From the NCBI GenBank assembly GCA_934255135.1, contig CAKQMV010000002.1, positions 62,001-126,000 on the forward strand: 64,000 nucleotides of DNA, written 5' to 3'. A program made the translations under genes and the position numbers. Of the stretch, positions 15,687-25,009 are shown piece after piece. The DNA comes from an uncultured Clostridia bacterium. Lineage in GTDB: Bacteria > Bacillota > Clostridia > Peptostreptococcales > Anaerovoracaceae. Every line of letters begins with the position of its first letter. The first letter of the stretch is position 1. The notes under the pieces are model-generated. The model made no database searches and was not told where the DNA came from. It was given only the letters and a program-made list of their open reading frames with translations.

Positions 15687-17609
15687 CTAGATATCCAGGT
15701 TCTTAACATACTTGGCATTGTCCTCAATGAACTTCTTACGTGGAGGTACCTTGTCTCCCATAAGTGTTGTGAAAATCTCATCTGCCGAAGCAGCATCCTC
15801 GATTGTAATTCTCACAAGAGTTCTTGAGTTGTAATCCATAGTTGTCTCCCAAAGCTGGTTGAAGTCCATCTCTCCAAGGCCCTTGTATCTCTGAATCTCA
15901 ACCTTGTTGTTTCCGCCCTCTGCCTTGAGCTTGTTAAGAAGAGCATCCTGCTCTGCATCTGAGTATGTGTACCAGATCTGCTTACCCTTCTTTACTCTGA
16001 AGAGTGGTGGCTGAGCCGCATAAACATATCCATCTTCAATAAGTTCAGGCATAAATCTGAAGAAGAATGTCAGAAGCAGCGTTCTGATATGCGCTCCATC
16101 GACGTCGGCATCGGTCATGATAATAATCTTGTGATATCTAAGCTTGCTGATATCGAAATCCTTGCCGATATTGCAGCCAAATGCTGTAATCATATTCTTG
16201 ATTTCTTCAGAATTAAGAACTCTGTCGAGTCTTGCCTTCTCTACGTTCAGAATCTTACCTCTGAGTGGAAGTACCGCCTGTCTCTTACGGTCTCTTCCCT
16301 GCTTTGCTGAACCACCCGCAGAATCTCCCTCGACGAGGAAAATCTCGCTGAGTGCAGGATCCTTCTCTGAACAGTCTGCAAGCTTACCCGGAAGTGAAGT
16401 TGTATCGAGAACAGATGTCTTTCTTGTAATCTCTCTCGCCTTACGTGCAGCCTCTCTTGCGCGCTGAGCTCTTAAGCACTTGTCGATAATAATCTTCGCT
16501 TGCTTAGGATTCTCCTCAAGGAAGAAGCCGAACTGCTCAGCAGTGTTTGATTCAACGAAGCCCTTAACCTCACTGTTACCGAGCTTAGCCTTAGTCTGAC
16601 CCTCGAACTGCGGATTAGTGAGCTTAACGCTTACGATAGCTGTAAGACCTTCTCTTACATCATCACCCTGAAGTGCGTCCTCGTTGTCCTTAAGGAATTT
16701 GTTTCTTCTCGCATAGTCGTTGATAGTTCTTGTCATCGCTGACTTGAAGCCTACAAGATGGAAACCACCCTCTGTTGTGTGGATGTTGTTCGCATATGAA
16801 AGAAGTGTCTCAGCATATCTGTCAGTATACTGAAGAGCAACCTCAACCTCATATCCTTCCTTCTCAGCCTCGAAGTAGAATACAGTCGGATTGATAGGAT
16901 CCTTATTAGCATTAAGGAATGTAACGAACTCCTTGATACCTCCCTCGTAGTGGAAGTGATCCTTTCTCTGCTTGCCTTCTCTCTTGTCCTCGATGCCGAT
17001 TGAAAGTCCCTTGTTAAGAAATGCCATCTCACGGAATCTTCTGTGGAGAATATCATAATCATAAACTGTCTCGTCAAAGATTGTAGGGTCAGGCCAGAAC
17101 TGTGTCTTAGAACCTGTTCCCTTAGCCTCACCGATTACCTCAAGCTTGGATACCTTAGAACCAGCCCAGTATTCCTGCTGATAGAGCTTGCCGTCACGCT
17201 TAACCTGTACAACCATGTGAGTTGACAGCGCATTTACTACAGACGCTCCTACTCCGTGCAGACCTCCAGAAACCTTGTATCCTCCACCACCGAACTTACC
17301 GCCGGCGTGAAGCTTAGTGTGAATCAGCTCTACCGCAGGTATTCCCATCTTAGGGTGAATATCTACAGGCATACCTCTTCCGTCGTCGCTTACTGTGATA
17401 GAGTTATCCTCTTCAATAGTAACCTGAATGTGTTTGCAGTATCCCGCAAGCGCCTCGTCGACCGAGTTATCAACGATCTCGTATACGAGGTGATGCAGAC
17501 CCGCACTTCCAGTGCTTCCGATATACATACCCGGTCTTACTCGAACCGGCTGAAGCCCCTCCAGGACCTGTATTTGTTCAGCACCATAATCTTTCTTTTC
17601 CTGAGTCAT
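15687..17609 (-). CDS. gyrB: DNA gyrase subunit B
   Basis: A 640-residue GyrB, the ATPase subunit. The N-terminal GHKL ATPase part has EIVDNSVDEALAG, DDGRGMPVD and GGLHGVGASVVNAL. The TOPRIM part has EGDSAGGSAKQGRDRK, then PLRGKILNVEKA and DADVDGAHIRTLLLTFFFR. The C-terminus ends with the GyrA-binding region (IQRYKGLGEM). Length is normal for the Gram-positive form without the E. coli insert. AAAGGAAAG precedes the ATG. Two tandem promoters lie upstream, and gyrA follows after 36 bases. Gyrase operons are commonly controlled by supercoiling; no such element can be read directly here. Confidence 0.98.
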   Translation of the reverse strand: MTQEKKDYGAEQIQVLEGLQPVRVRPGMYIGSTGSAGLHHLVYEIVDNSVDEALAGYCKHIQVTIEEDNSITVSDDGRGMPVDIHPKMGIPAVELIHTKLHAGGKFGGGGYKVSGGLHGVGASVVNALSTHMVVQVKRDGKLYQQEYWAGSKVSKLEVIGEAKGTGSKTQFWPDPTIFDETVYDYDILHRRFREMAFLNKGLSIGIEDKREGKQRKDHFHYEGGIKEFVTFLNANKDPINPTVFYFEAEKEGYEVEVALQYTDRYAETLLSYANNIHTTEGGFHLVGFKSAMTRTINDYARRNKFLKDNEDALQGDDVREGLTAIVSVKLTNPQFEGQTKAKLGNSEVKGFVESNTAEQFGFFLEENPKQAKIIIDKCLRAQRAREAARKAREITRKTSVLDTTSLPGKLADCSEKDPALSEIFLVEGDSAGGSAKQGRDRKRQAVLPLRGKILNVEKARLDRVLNSEEIKNMITAFGCNIGKDFDISKLRYHKIIIMTDADVDGAHIRTLLLTFFFRFMPELIEDGYVYAAQPPLFRVKKGKQIWYTYSDAEQDALLNKLKAEGGNNKVEIQRYKGLGEMDFNQLWETTMDYNSRTLVRITIEDAASADEIFTTLMGDKVPPRKKFIEDNAKYVKNLDI

Positions 17610-17685
17610 TATGTCTTTCCTTTATATATAAAATTTAAAATTAATTGACTAATTGGCATTTCCTGCCTAGCTTACATATTGTTAT

Positions 17686-17714
17686 ATTTTACCATATTTA
17701 GCGTTTTTTTACAA
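17686..17714 (-). promoter_or_regulatory. gyrB promoter, proximal
   Basis: On the minus strand TTGTAA (17714-17709), a 17-base spacer and TAAAAT (17691-17686), about 80 bases ahead of the gyrB ATG. Confidence 0.5.
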
Positions 17715-17731
17715 ACTTGAGCAAATGGTTG

Positions 17732-17760
17732 ATTATATACCAAATCCGCAGAAATCGCAA
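17732..17760 (-). promoter_or_regulatory. gyrB promoter, distal
   Basis: On the minus strand TTGCGA (17760-17755), a 17-base spacer and a perfect TATAAT (17737-17732). It stands in tandem with the proximal promoter, 46 bases upstream of it. Confidence 0.55.
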
Positions 17761-17821
17761 ATTAAAGTTGAATTCCGTGATGTTCCTGTTAAATTATATG
17801 TCCGCCGAAACGGGAATTTTT

Positions 17822-18472
17822 TTAAATTACTGATCCTATATCGGTCAGTGGGAAGTCCTTGAAGTATTTTATTCTCTTCCCGCGCTCTTCTATAAATCTA
17901 ATAATCATCTCACCGTCAGGATGGTTTATCACGTTCCCGGCCAAAAGTATTTCATTATCAAAAGCTCCTGCCGTCCCGCCGATAAAACCCGTCTCGTACC
18001 CCGGAAGATTCACATGTCCCGGTGAAACTGCGAGGACATTAAGTCCGAGCTTTTGGCAGGTGCGGGCGATACCCTGGTCGTATGTAATGATTGAATTCTC
18101 ATCAACGGGAATACAGCTGCATCTCGCATAGCCCTGTTTAACATCAATAAGCTCCATACCTAGTTCCTTTGCCCGTGAAAGCAATCGCGTAGAAGTTTCT
18201 TTAAGCTTGTGTATAAAGTATTTTCCTGTGCAGCACGCGTTATATCTGATGTCCTCAGGATACTCTGTTCCAAGCTCGCCAGCCTCTGCAAAAACAATCG
18301 GTGCATCATCGCTTATGCCGAGTCTGCACATTCTTATATCCGGATGAGAAGAAACAGGTGACAATATATCGCCACCTGCTTCAACTAAAGAAACCTCATA
18401 TCCGAGGCTTCTCACATATTCAATTACCGAAGCGGGTGCTCCGCTACTTATATATTTCTTCTTCATAGGCAT
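17822..18472 (-). CDS. Conserved protein resembling the DUF6873 (GME-fold) family
   Basis: A 216-residue soluble protein with no signal peptide. Visible features are HPDIRMC, KQGYARCSC, GFIGGTAGAFDN and a Cys-rich character (YNACCTGKYF). The pattern resembles the uncharacterised DUF6873 group, proposed to adopt a fold related to amidinotransferases (GME superfamily), where Asp, His and Cys residues are catalytic. No function can be assigned. Its ATG shares one base with the stop of the TRIC-type gene (TAATG), so translation is coupled. It is the last gene of the leftward 18-21 kb run and ends before the gyrB promoter region. Confidence 0.5.
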   Translation of the reverse strand: MPMKKKYISSGAPASVIEYVRSLGYEVSLVEAGGDILSPVSSHPDIRMCRLGISDDAPIVFAEAGELGTEYPEDIRYNACCTGKYFIHKLKETSTRLLSRAKELGMELIDVKQGYARCSCIPVDENSIITYDQGIARTCQKLGLNVLAVSPGHVNLPGYETGFIGGTAGAFDNEILLAGNVINHPDGEMIIRFIEERGKRIKYFKDFPLTDIGSVI

Positions 18473-19110
18473 TACTTCTTATCGTCGATATTAATTTTAG
18501 GCAGATTCCACTCGAACATGCTTGCAAGAATTCTGATTCCACTTGTTACGATAAGTGATGTAAACATCGCCATATACACATCTGTCGCCTTGCACAGCTC
18601 ATACATAACTATGGATCCTACAAGACAGGCACATGCGTATATGTGCTTTGTGAATATGTATGGTGGAACGTTTGCCATCATGTCACGAAGAAGACCTCCG
18701 CCGACACCTGTGATTACACCGACAAATACGGCGAGAAACATGTTTGCATCAGCAAACTGAATCGCCTTAAGAGTTCCGATAGCTGTAAAAATACCAAGTC
18801 CGAACGAGTCGGCAATCAGCATAAGAGCGTCCATCTTCATAATTTTGTCACGAACACATGGGATGAAAAGCACAAAGCACGCCAGAAGACTGACCAGCGC
18901 ATACTTAGGGTCAGAGAACATCGCCGGCGGATAATCGCCTAGAATCACGTCTCTGATTACTCCACCACCGACCGCAGTCGAGAGTCCCAGCACACAGATA
19001 CCGAAAACATCCATATGCTTCCTCATTCCTACAACGGCGCCCGAAAACGCAAATGCACATGAGCCCATCAACTCCAATACAAGAATTACCTTATCAAGAT
19101 TTACTATCAT
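18472..19110 (-). CDS. TRIC-type cation channel / UPF0126 membrane protein
   Basis: A 212-residue protein with about seven hydrophobic segments arranged as two similar halves, each with the glycine-rich kink motif followed by Arg-Asp: GGGVIRD and GGGLLRD. This is the UPF0126 (YadS/YicG-like) family, whose characterised members are trimeric monovalent-cation channels; some homologues are linked to glycine or alanine transport. It overlaps the upstream ABC-F gene by 4 bases (ATGA) and the downstream gene by 1, so all three are translationally coupled. The substrate here is not evident. Confidence 0.85.
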   Translation of the reverse strand: MIVNLDKVILVLELMGSCAFAFSGAVVGMRKHMDVFGICVLGLSTAVGGGVIRDVILGDYPPAMFSDPKYALVSLLACFVLFIPCVRDKIMKMDALMLIADSFGLGIFTAIGTLKAIQFADANMFLAVFVGVITGVGGGLLRDMMANVPPYIFTKHIYACACLVGSIVMYELCKATDVYMAMFTSLIVTSGIRILASMFEWNLPKINIDDKK

Positions 19111-20936
19111 TCTCCTACTCGTTCTCCCCTTTCAATCTTCTCTGCGAGAATATTCAGATATTCCCATCTCTCATATTTATGATCAAGCTCAGCTGAAAGC
19201 TCCTCCTTCTCCTTACAGAGATCAGCGAGCAGAAGCGAATTAGTTGCATTCGCATTCATCTCGCCGTCAATCTCATCGATTCGTGTTTCAAGCTTAGCAA
19301 TATCTTCGTCTATTGTTTCATATTCCTTCTTCTCAGCGTAAGTAAATTTAACCTTAGGCGCGCGAGAATTTCTTCCATCACTTTTTCCAAAAGAAGAGGT
19401 TGGTCCGCCGGAAGACTCCGCTCTGACTGATGATATTTTGGCCTGTGCAAGCTCTTCCTCACGTGCCTCTTTCTCATTCATATATTTACTGTAGCCACCT
19501 GTATAATGTTTAATCTCACCATTTCCTTCGAATGCCATAGTTCTTACCACAAGACGATCGAGGAAGTATCTGTCGTGAGACACGATAATTACAGCACCTG
19601 CGAAGTCGTCGAGGTAATCTTCTAGAACTGTCAGCGTGTCGATATCGAGATCATTAGTAGGCTCGTCAAGAATAAGCACATTCGGTGCCTGCATCAGAAC
19701 TGTCAGAAGGTACAACCTTCTCTTCTCCCCGCCCGACAACTTTCCTATCATAACAGAATGCATGTGCGGAGGGAAGAGGAATTTTTCGAGCATCTGTGCA
19801 GCTGAAATATATCCGGACTTCGTGTGCACGTTATGCGCGATTTCCTCGACATATTTGATGACCCTCATGTTCGGATCCATGTCAAAGGCTTCCTGTGCAA
19901 AGCAACCTATTCTTACCGTATCACCTACTTCGATACTTCCGCTATCAGGTTCTATCTTACCGGTAATTATGTTAAGCAGAGTTGTCTTGCCGCAGCCGTT
20001 ATCTCCGACGATACCGATTCTGTCATTTCGGAGAACATTATAAGAGAAATCACGGATATAGTTAACACCGTCATAACTCTTGTTTATGTTGTTTATCTCT
20101 ATAATCTTCTTGCCAAGTCTTGAGCTTAACGTATCGATTGTAAGCTCTGGGCTGTCAAAGGTTTCCTTTGCAGCCTCTATCTCCTTGAATCTGTCTACTC
20201 TTGACTTGGACTTTCCTGTTCTTGCAGGTGCGGTCCAGCGAATCCACTTAAGCTCCTTACGGTACAAATTTGCTCTTTTTCTCTCATTTGCCTTAGCCAT
20301 CTGAAATCTCTCTGCCTTGGCTGTCAGATATGCTTCATAATTTCCCTCGTAGCAGACAAGCTTTCCCTTCTCGATCTCCCAGATATTGTTGGTAATTCTT
20401 TCAAGGAAATATCTATCGTGTGTAATCATAAATACTGCACCCTTATAACTCTGAAGATAAGCCTCCATCCACTCGATGATATCATTGTCCATGTGATTCG
20501 TAGGCTCGTCTAGAATCAGAAGATTAGTCTCGGATGCAAAAAGCGAGGCGAGGGCAACTCTCTTACGCTGCCCTCCCGATAACTCGCCCATTTTCTTGTC
20601 GTAATCGTTCATGTGAACACGAGTCAGTAATGACTTAACGAGGTATTCCTCAGTTCTTCCGTCGGAATACTTCATTGCCTGCTCTATTACTGTGAGCTCC
20701 GGGTCATATTCAGGATTCTGTGGGAGGTATCCGGTTCTAAGCTCATTGCTTCGCTGGATCTCTCCTCGTTCTGCTTCCATTACGCCCGCAGCAATTTTAA
20801 GGAGGGTAGACTTTCCGCTTCCGTTGACTCCAACGAGTCCTATCGAGTCTCCAAGATGAATGCTGAAGTTGATATCCTCAAGCAGCATCTTCTCGCTGAA
20901 ATTTTTCTTAATGTTCTTAGCTGTTAGAAGCAGCAT
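19107..20936 (-). CDS. ABC-F family ATPase, Uup type
   Basis: A 609-residue protein with two ABC ATPase domains and no membrane segment. First domain: GVNGSGKST, LSGGQRKR and LILDEPTNHMD. Second domain: GDNGCGKTT, LSGGEKRR and LILDEPTNDLD. The linker between them contains RKELKWIRWTAPARTGKSKS, close to the Uup version of the ribosome-contacting arm, and the C-terminal 90 residues form a coiled coil, also as in Uup. ABC-F proteins act on the ribosome, and Uup binds branched DNA or ribosomes. No sign of the long linker of antibiotic-resistance ABC-F proteins is seen. GGAGG lies 7 bases before the ATG. First gene of a coupled three-gene set. Confidence 0.9.
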   Translation of the reverse strand: MLLLTAKNIKKNFSEKMLLEDINFSIHLGDSIGLVGVNGSGKSTLLKIAAGVMEAERGEIQRSNELRTGYLPQNPEYDPELTVIEQAMKYSDGRTEEYLVKSLLTRVHMNDYDKKMGELSGGQRKRVALASLFASETNLLILDEPTNHMDNDIIEWMEAYLQSYKGAVFMITHDRYFLERITNNIWEIEKGKLVCYEGNYEAYLTAKAERFQMAKANERKRANLYRKELKWIRWTAPARTGKSKSRVDRFKEIEAAKETFDSPELTIDTLSSRLGKKIIEINNINKSYDGVNYIRDFSYNVLRNDRIGIVGDNGCGKTTLLNIITGKIEPDSGSIEVGDTVRIGCFAQEAFDMDPNMRVIKYVEEIAHNVHTKSGYISAAQMLEKFLFPPHMHSVMIGKLSGGEKRRLYLLTVLMQAPNVLILDEPTNDLDIDTLTVLEDYLDDFAGAVIIVSHDRYFLDRLVVRTMAFEGNGEIKHYTGGYSKYMNEKEAREEELAQAKISSVRAESSGGPTSSFGKSDGRNSRAPKVKFTYAEKKEYETIDEDIAKLETRIDEIDGEMNANATNSLLLADLCKEKEELSAELDHKYERWEYLNILAEKIERGERVGE

Positions 20937-20982
20937 CCTTTGCCCTCCGTTGTTCTTGTTGTTCTTATTTTCTGTTTTTTAA

Positions 20983-22347
20983 TTAGTTCTTGAAAGAATG
21001 AATTGGTGCAGGGATTCTTCCCTTTCTGTTTACAAATGCTGAGCAGTCAAAACGGTTAACCGGCATTACTGGTGCATATCCGAGAAGTCCTCCGAACTCA
21101 ACTGTATCGCCTACACTCTTTCCTATTACAGGTATGATTCTTACAGCGGTTGTCTTCTGGTTAATCATTCCGATAGCCATTTCATCTGCGATGATTCCTG
21201 AAATTGTAGTAGCTTCCACATCTCCCGGAATTGCAATCATATCAAGACCTACTGAGCATACGCAAGTCATTGCTTCAAGCTTCTCAAGTGTAAGTGCTCC
21301 GTCATTTACTGCATCAATCATTCCCTGGTCCTCTGATACAGGAATGAATGCTCCTGAAAGTCCTCCAACATATGAAGAAGCCATCACTCCACCCTTCTTA
21401 ACCTGATCATTAAGAAGTGCCAGTGCTGCAGTTGTTCCAGGTGCACCAGCTCTCTCAAGTCCAATCTCGCACAGAATATCTGCTACGCTGTCACCCTGAG
21501 CAGGTGTAGGCGCAAGTGAAAGATCGATGATTCCGAAAGGAATTCCAAGTCTCTTCGATGCTTCCTTAGCAACATACTGTCCAACTCTTGTAATCTTAAA
21601 TGCTGTCTTTTTAATAGTCTCGCAGAGAACTTCAAAGCTTTCTCCTCTAACCTGTGTAAGCGCGTGTCTTACTACTCCAGGTCCGCTGACTCCGACGTTA
21701 ATTACTGCATCTCCCTCAGTTACACCATGGAAAGCTCCTGCCATGAATGGATTATCATCAGGTGCATTACAGAATACTACGAGCTTTGCACATCCAAGTG
21801 AATCGTTTTCTTTAGTGTACTCAGCAGTCTCCTTAACAATCTCACCCATAAGTCTTACAGCATCCATGTTAAGTCCAGTCTTTGTTGAACCGAGGTTGAT
21901 TGAACTGCAGACAATATCTGTCTCTGCCATTGCCTGTGGGATTGATTTTATAAGAAGCTCCTCACCCCTAGTCATATTCTTTGAGACGATCGCAGAATAA
22001 CCTCCGATGAAGTTTACACCAACAGCCTTTGCGGCACGGTCGAGAGTTTTAGCGATAGTTACGTAATCCTCAGGACTTCGGCATGCAGCCTCGCCAACGA
22101 TAGCTGCAGGTGTTACAGAAATTCTCTTATTTACGATAGGAATTCCGATTTCCTTCTCGATTGCTTCGCCTGTAGGGATCAGGTCGCCAGCAATTCTTGT
22201 AATCTTGTTATAAATATTCTCATTAACCTTATCGAGATCTGAATCCATGCAGTCAAGCAGGCTGATTCCGATAGTTATTGTTCTTACGTCAAGATTGTGC
22301 TCTGAAACCATCTTATTGGTTTCAATTACCTCTCTGCTGTTGATCAT
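20983..22347 (-). CDS. UPF0210 / DUF711 (PFL-family) protein
   Basis: A 454-residue protein of the UPF0210 family, whose fold is related to pyruvate formate-lyase and ribonucleotide reductase but whose function is unknown. Motifs include INLGSTKTGLNMDAVR, NVGVSGPGVVRHAL, DLSLAPTPAQGDSVADI and ERAGAPGTTAALALLND. It is soluble with normal length. AGAGGTGAT precedes the ATG. It follows the ACT-domain gene by 22 bases. This pairing is conserved in many Firmicutes, suggesting the ACT protein senses a ligand, possibly an amino acid, for this one; that is inference. Confidence 0.9.
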   Translation of the reverse strand: MINSREVIETNKMVSEHNLDVRTITIGISLLDCMDSDLDKVNENIYNKITRIAGDLIPTGEAIEKEIGIPIVNKRISVTPAAIVGEAACRSPEDYVTIAKTLDRAAKAVGVNFIGGYSAIVSKNMTRGEELLIKSIPQAMAETDIVCSSINLGSTKTGLNMDAVRLMGEIVKETAEYTKENDSLGCAKLVVFCNAPDDNPFMAGAFHGVTEGDAVINVGVSGPGVVRHALTQVRGESFEVLCETIKKTAFKITRVGQYVAKEASKRLGIPFGIIDLSLAPTPAQGDSVADILCEIGLERAGAPGTTAALALLNDQVKKGGVMASSYVGGLSGAFIPVSEDQGMIDAVNDGALTLEKLEAMTCVCSVGLDMIAIPGDVEATTISGIIADEMAIGMINQKTTAVRIIPVIGKSVGDTVEFGGLLGYAPVMPVNRFDCSAFVNRKGRIPAPIHSFKN

Positions 22348-22369
22348 ATATCACCTCTTCACTTTCTTC

Positions 22370-22639
22370 TTAGATTCTATGCATTGCTTCAAAGATTGTT
22401 TCAAGCTGACACTTGATATCAATTCCAAGCTTCTTTCCTGTCTCTGAAAGACCTGCTATGAATTCGTCATAATTCTCAACAGCGCTGATGTCGACGATAA
22501 CCATCATGTGATAGTATCCTCCGACAATTGACTGTGAGAAGTCGATGATATTAACGTTCTGCTCCGCAAGGTACACGCACACTCCGGCTGTAATACCTAC
22601 GCCATCCTTACCAACACTTGTAATAATTGCTTTCTTCAT
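22370..22639 (-). CDS. ACT-domain protein (UPF0237)
   Basis: An 89-residue protein made of one ACT domain: MKKAIITSVGKDGVGITAGV at the start, then NIIDFSQSIVGGYYHMMVIV. UPF0237 proteins are GcvR-like small ligand-binding regulators of unknown ligand. The start at 22639 is chosen because homologues begin with this sequence and GGGGGAG lies 9 bases upstream. The same frame stays open back into nfnB, but that longer form would overlap nfnB by about 70 bases. It sits between nfnB and the UPF0210 gene. Confidence 0.85.
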   Translation of the reverse strand: MKKAIITSVGKDGVGITAGVCVYLAEQNVNIIDFSQSIVGGYYHMMVIVDISAVENYDEFIAGLSETGKKLGIDIKCQLETIFEAMHRI

Positions 22640-22697
22640 TCTTCCATTCTCCCCCGTTAAACGGATTTGACCTTTTGTAAAATAATTTTTTGAAAAT

Positions 22698-24089
22698 TTA
22701 ATCCCCGAGACCTCGGAGGTACTCGTCCATAGCAGTAGCCGCTTTTTTGCCAGCGCCCATCGCACGAATTACTGTTGCAGCTCCTGTTACAGCATCTCCT
22801 CCGGCAAAAACGCCCTCTCTTGAGGTCTTTCCGTCCTCATCCGCAAGGAGCCCGCCGCGTTCGTTTAGCTCCAGGTTCGGAGTTGTTCTCTTAATCAGAT
22901 TGTTAAGTCTTGTTCCGAGAGCCATGATTACTGCATCGGCCTCGATTATATATTCTGATCCCTCAATTGGAATTGGACGGCGTCTTCCGCTTGCATCAGG
23001 CTCTCCGAGCTCCATCTTGATGCATTCGATTCTGTTGACGCAGTTGTTTTCATCGCCGAGGATTCTTACAGGGTTGTTCAGGAGGTGGAACTTGATTCCC
23101 TCTTCCTCTGCATGCTCGATTTCCTCTGCTCTTGCAGGCATCTCTGCTCTTGATCTTCTGTAAACGACATGCACATCAGCCCCCATTCTCTTGGCGCATC
23201 TTGCAGCATCCATTGCAACGTTTCCTGCTCCGACAACTACTACATTCTTATTTCTCTTGATTGGAGTATCATACTCATCCTTGTATGCCTTCATTAGATT
23301 GATTCTTGTAAGGTACTCATTTGCTGAATATACACCTACAAGATTCTCTCCCTCAATGTTCATAAACATTGGGAGCCCTGCACCTGTTCCTATAAATACT
23401 GCCTTATATCCCTCGTCAAACAGGTCATCAATATAAATTGATTTTCCAACTACCACATTGTGGATAAACTCTACACCCTTCTTAGCGAGTGTTTCGATTT
23501 CGTAAGCAACGATATCCTTAGGAAGTCTGAACTGCGGAATTCCATAAACAAGTACTCCACCTTCCTTATGAAGTGATTCAAATACAGTTACTTTATATCC
23601 TTTATTAACAAGATCTCCTGCACACGCAAGTCCTGCAGGACCAGATCCGATTACCGCAACCTTGATTCCATTGCTTTCAATCTCTGTTACATCCTTGTTG
23701 CCCACATGTTTCTTGTGCCAATCGGCAACGAATCTCTCAAGTCTTCCGACACCAACAGCTTCTCCCTTGATGCCTCTTACACATTTACCCTCGCACTGAT
23801 TCTCCTGCGGACATACTCTTCCGCAGATGGCAGGGAGTGAATTTGTAGAAGTAATAATCTTATAGGCTTCCTCGAATTCTCCATTAGCAACCTGCTCGAT
23901 AAACTCTGGAATTCTCACATTAACCGGACATCCGCTAACACATGGCTTGTGCTTGCAATTAAGACAACGCTTTGCCTCGCCAATTGCCATTTCTTCTGTG
24001 TAGCCAAGAGCAACCTCATCAAAATTTTTGTTTCTTACATCAGGCTCCTGTGACGGCATTGGAGTTTTCTTCATAACATCGTTATTCAT
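22698..24089 (-). CDS. nfnB: NADH-dependent ferredoxin:NADP+ oxidoreductase, large subunit (GltA/NfnB type)
   Basis: A 463-residue flavoprotein. The N-terminus carries the four-cysteine iron-sulfur motifs of glutamate-synthase small-subunit-like proteins (CLNCKHKPCVSGCPVN and CGRVCPQENQCEGKC). It then has two Rossmann motifs: VIGSGPAGLACAGDL for FAD and VVGAGNVAMDAARCAKRMG for NADP(H). Paired with the sulfide/dihydroorotate-dehydrogenase-like protein upstream (8-base overlap), it fits the NfnAB complex. That complex bifurcates electrons between NADPH, NAD+ and ferredoxin in anaerobic clostridia. A glutamate synthase role is unlikely because no large subunit is nearby. Confidence 0.85.
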   Translation of the reverse strand: MNNDVMKKTPMPSQEPDVRNKNFDEVALGYTEEMAIGEAKRCLNCKHKPCVSGCPVNVRIPEFIEQVANGEFEEAYKIITSTNSLPAICGRVCPQENQCEGKCVRGIKGEAVGVGRLERFVADWHKKHVGNKDVTEIESNGIKVAVIGSGPAGLACAGDLVNKGYKVTVFESLHKEGGVLVYGIPQFRLPKDIVAYEIETLAKKGVEFIHNVVVGKSIYIDDLFDEGYKAVFIGTGAGLPMFMNIEGENLVGVYSANEYLTRINLMKAYKDEYDTPIKRNKNVVVVGAGNVAMDAARCAKRMGADVHVVYRRSRAEMPARAEEIEHAEEEGIKFHLLNNPVRILGDENNCVNRIECIKMELGEPDASGRRRPIPIEGSEYIIEADAVIMALGTRLNNLIKRTTPNLELNERGGLLADEDGKTSREGVFAGGDAVTGAATVIRAMGAGKKAATAMDEYLRGLGD

Positions 24090-24930
24090 AGTGTCTTACA
24101 CCTCCTGTCAGATTGCATACGTGCTCGCGATCTCTCTTCTCTTCTTCAGTGTAATACGCATTTCTTGCAATAAGAACATCCCAGTCTACAAGCTGTCCAT
24201 CGAACTCTGGACCGTCAATGCAAGCATACTTGGTCTCGCCGCCAACAGTTACTCTGCATCCGCCACACATACCTGTTCCATCAATCATGATTGCTGTAAG
24301 TGATGCAACTGTCTTAATGCCATATGGTTCTGTTACCTTGCATACGAACTTCATCATGATAGGAGGTCCTACTGTAATTACCTCGTCGTACTCATTTCCA
24401 GCATCTATAAGCTCTTTAAGCTTATCTGTTGTAAAGCCCTTCTCTCCCTTACTTCCATCATCTGTCATAAGATAGAAGTTATCAACGGCTTCCTTAAATT
24501 CGTCCTCAAGTACTATGAGTTCTTCTGTCTTGAAGCCTGAAACCATGTCAACATGGATTCCCACATCGTGAAGTCCTTTGGCAACAGGATATGCAAGAGC
24601 ATTGCCTGTTCCTCCTCCGACAACACAAACATTCTTAAGACCTTCTGTCTCAGTTGGATTGCCTAGTGGACCTGTTACGTCCATGATATAGTCGCCCTCA
24701 TTTAACTGTGAGAGAAGCATAGTGCTTCTGCCGACTGCCTGAAAAATAATAGTTACCGTACCCTTATCTTTGTCACTTGCTGCCATAGTAAGTGGAACTC
24801 TTTCACCGAACTCATCAACCCTGAAGATTATGAACTGACCAGGCTTTGCCTTTGCAGCGACATATGGTGCTTCGAATTCCAACCAGAACATATCGTGACT
24901 AAGCTGCTTCTTTAATACTATCTTATGCAT
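24082..24930 (-). CDS. nfnA: NADH-dependent ferredoxin:NADP+ oxidoreductase, small subunit (sulfide/DHOD-like, NfnA type)
   Basis: A 282-residue FAD/NAD(H)-binding protein of the ferredoxin-NADP reductase superfamily. PGQFIIFRV and ERVPLTM are the flavin-binding parts, VVGGGTGNALAYPVAKGL binds NAD, and MCGGCRVTVGGETKYAC supplies cysteines for a [2Fe-2S] centre. It is the NAD-binding partner of the NfnB-like protein. The overlap with the downstream gene implies tight co-expression. An alternative label is sulfide dehydrogenase subunit, which uses the same subunits. GAGGAG precedes the ATG. The 79-base gap to ddl shows nothing further. Confidence 0.85.
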   Translation of the reverse strand: MHKIVLKKQLSHDMFWLEFEAPYVAAKAKPGQFIIFRVDEFGERVPLTMAASDKDKGTVTIIFQAVGRSTMLLSQLNEGDYIMDVTGPLGNPTETEGLKNVCVVGGGTGNALAYPVAKGLHDVGIHVDMVSGFKTEELIVLEDEFKEAVDNFYLMTDDGSKGEKGFTTDKLKELIDAGNEYDEVITVGPPIMMKFVCKVTEPYGIKTVASLTAIMIDGTGMCGGCRVTVGGETKYACIDGPEFDGQLVDWDVLIARNAYYTEEEKRDREHVCNLTGGVRHYE

Positions 24931-25009
24931 TCCAGTCTCCTCTCTAGTTTATCTATATCATTAATTCGATTAATTACTCCCGATTATATGATTTGCATGG
25001 CAGATTATA

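Noticed and set aside
17800..17826. Possible terminator at the GC-rich patch followed by seven Ts before the DUF6873-like stop
   Set aside because: The T-run lies on the + strand, where no gene ends, and the stem is only 3-4 bp.
19107..20936. Antibiotic-resistance ABC-F protein
   Set aside because: The short linker with the Uup-type arm and the C-terminal coiled coil match the housekeeping Uup group rather than Vga, Lsa or OptrA-type proteins.
22370..22765. Longer version of the ACT-domain gene reaching into nfnB
   Set aside because: The extra 42 N-terminal residues are nfnB sequence in another frame. The ATG at 22639 has a ribosome binding site and the canonical ACT start.
22698..24089. 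Glutamate synthase small subunit
   Set aside because: No large subunit is nearby and the overlapping partner is an NfnA-type protein, so the NfnAB transhydrogenase fits better.
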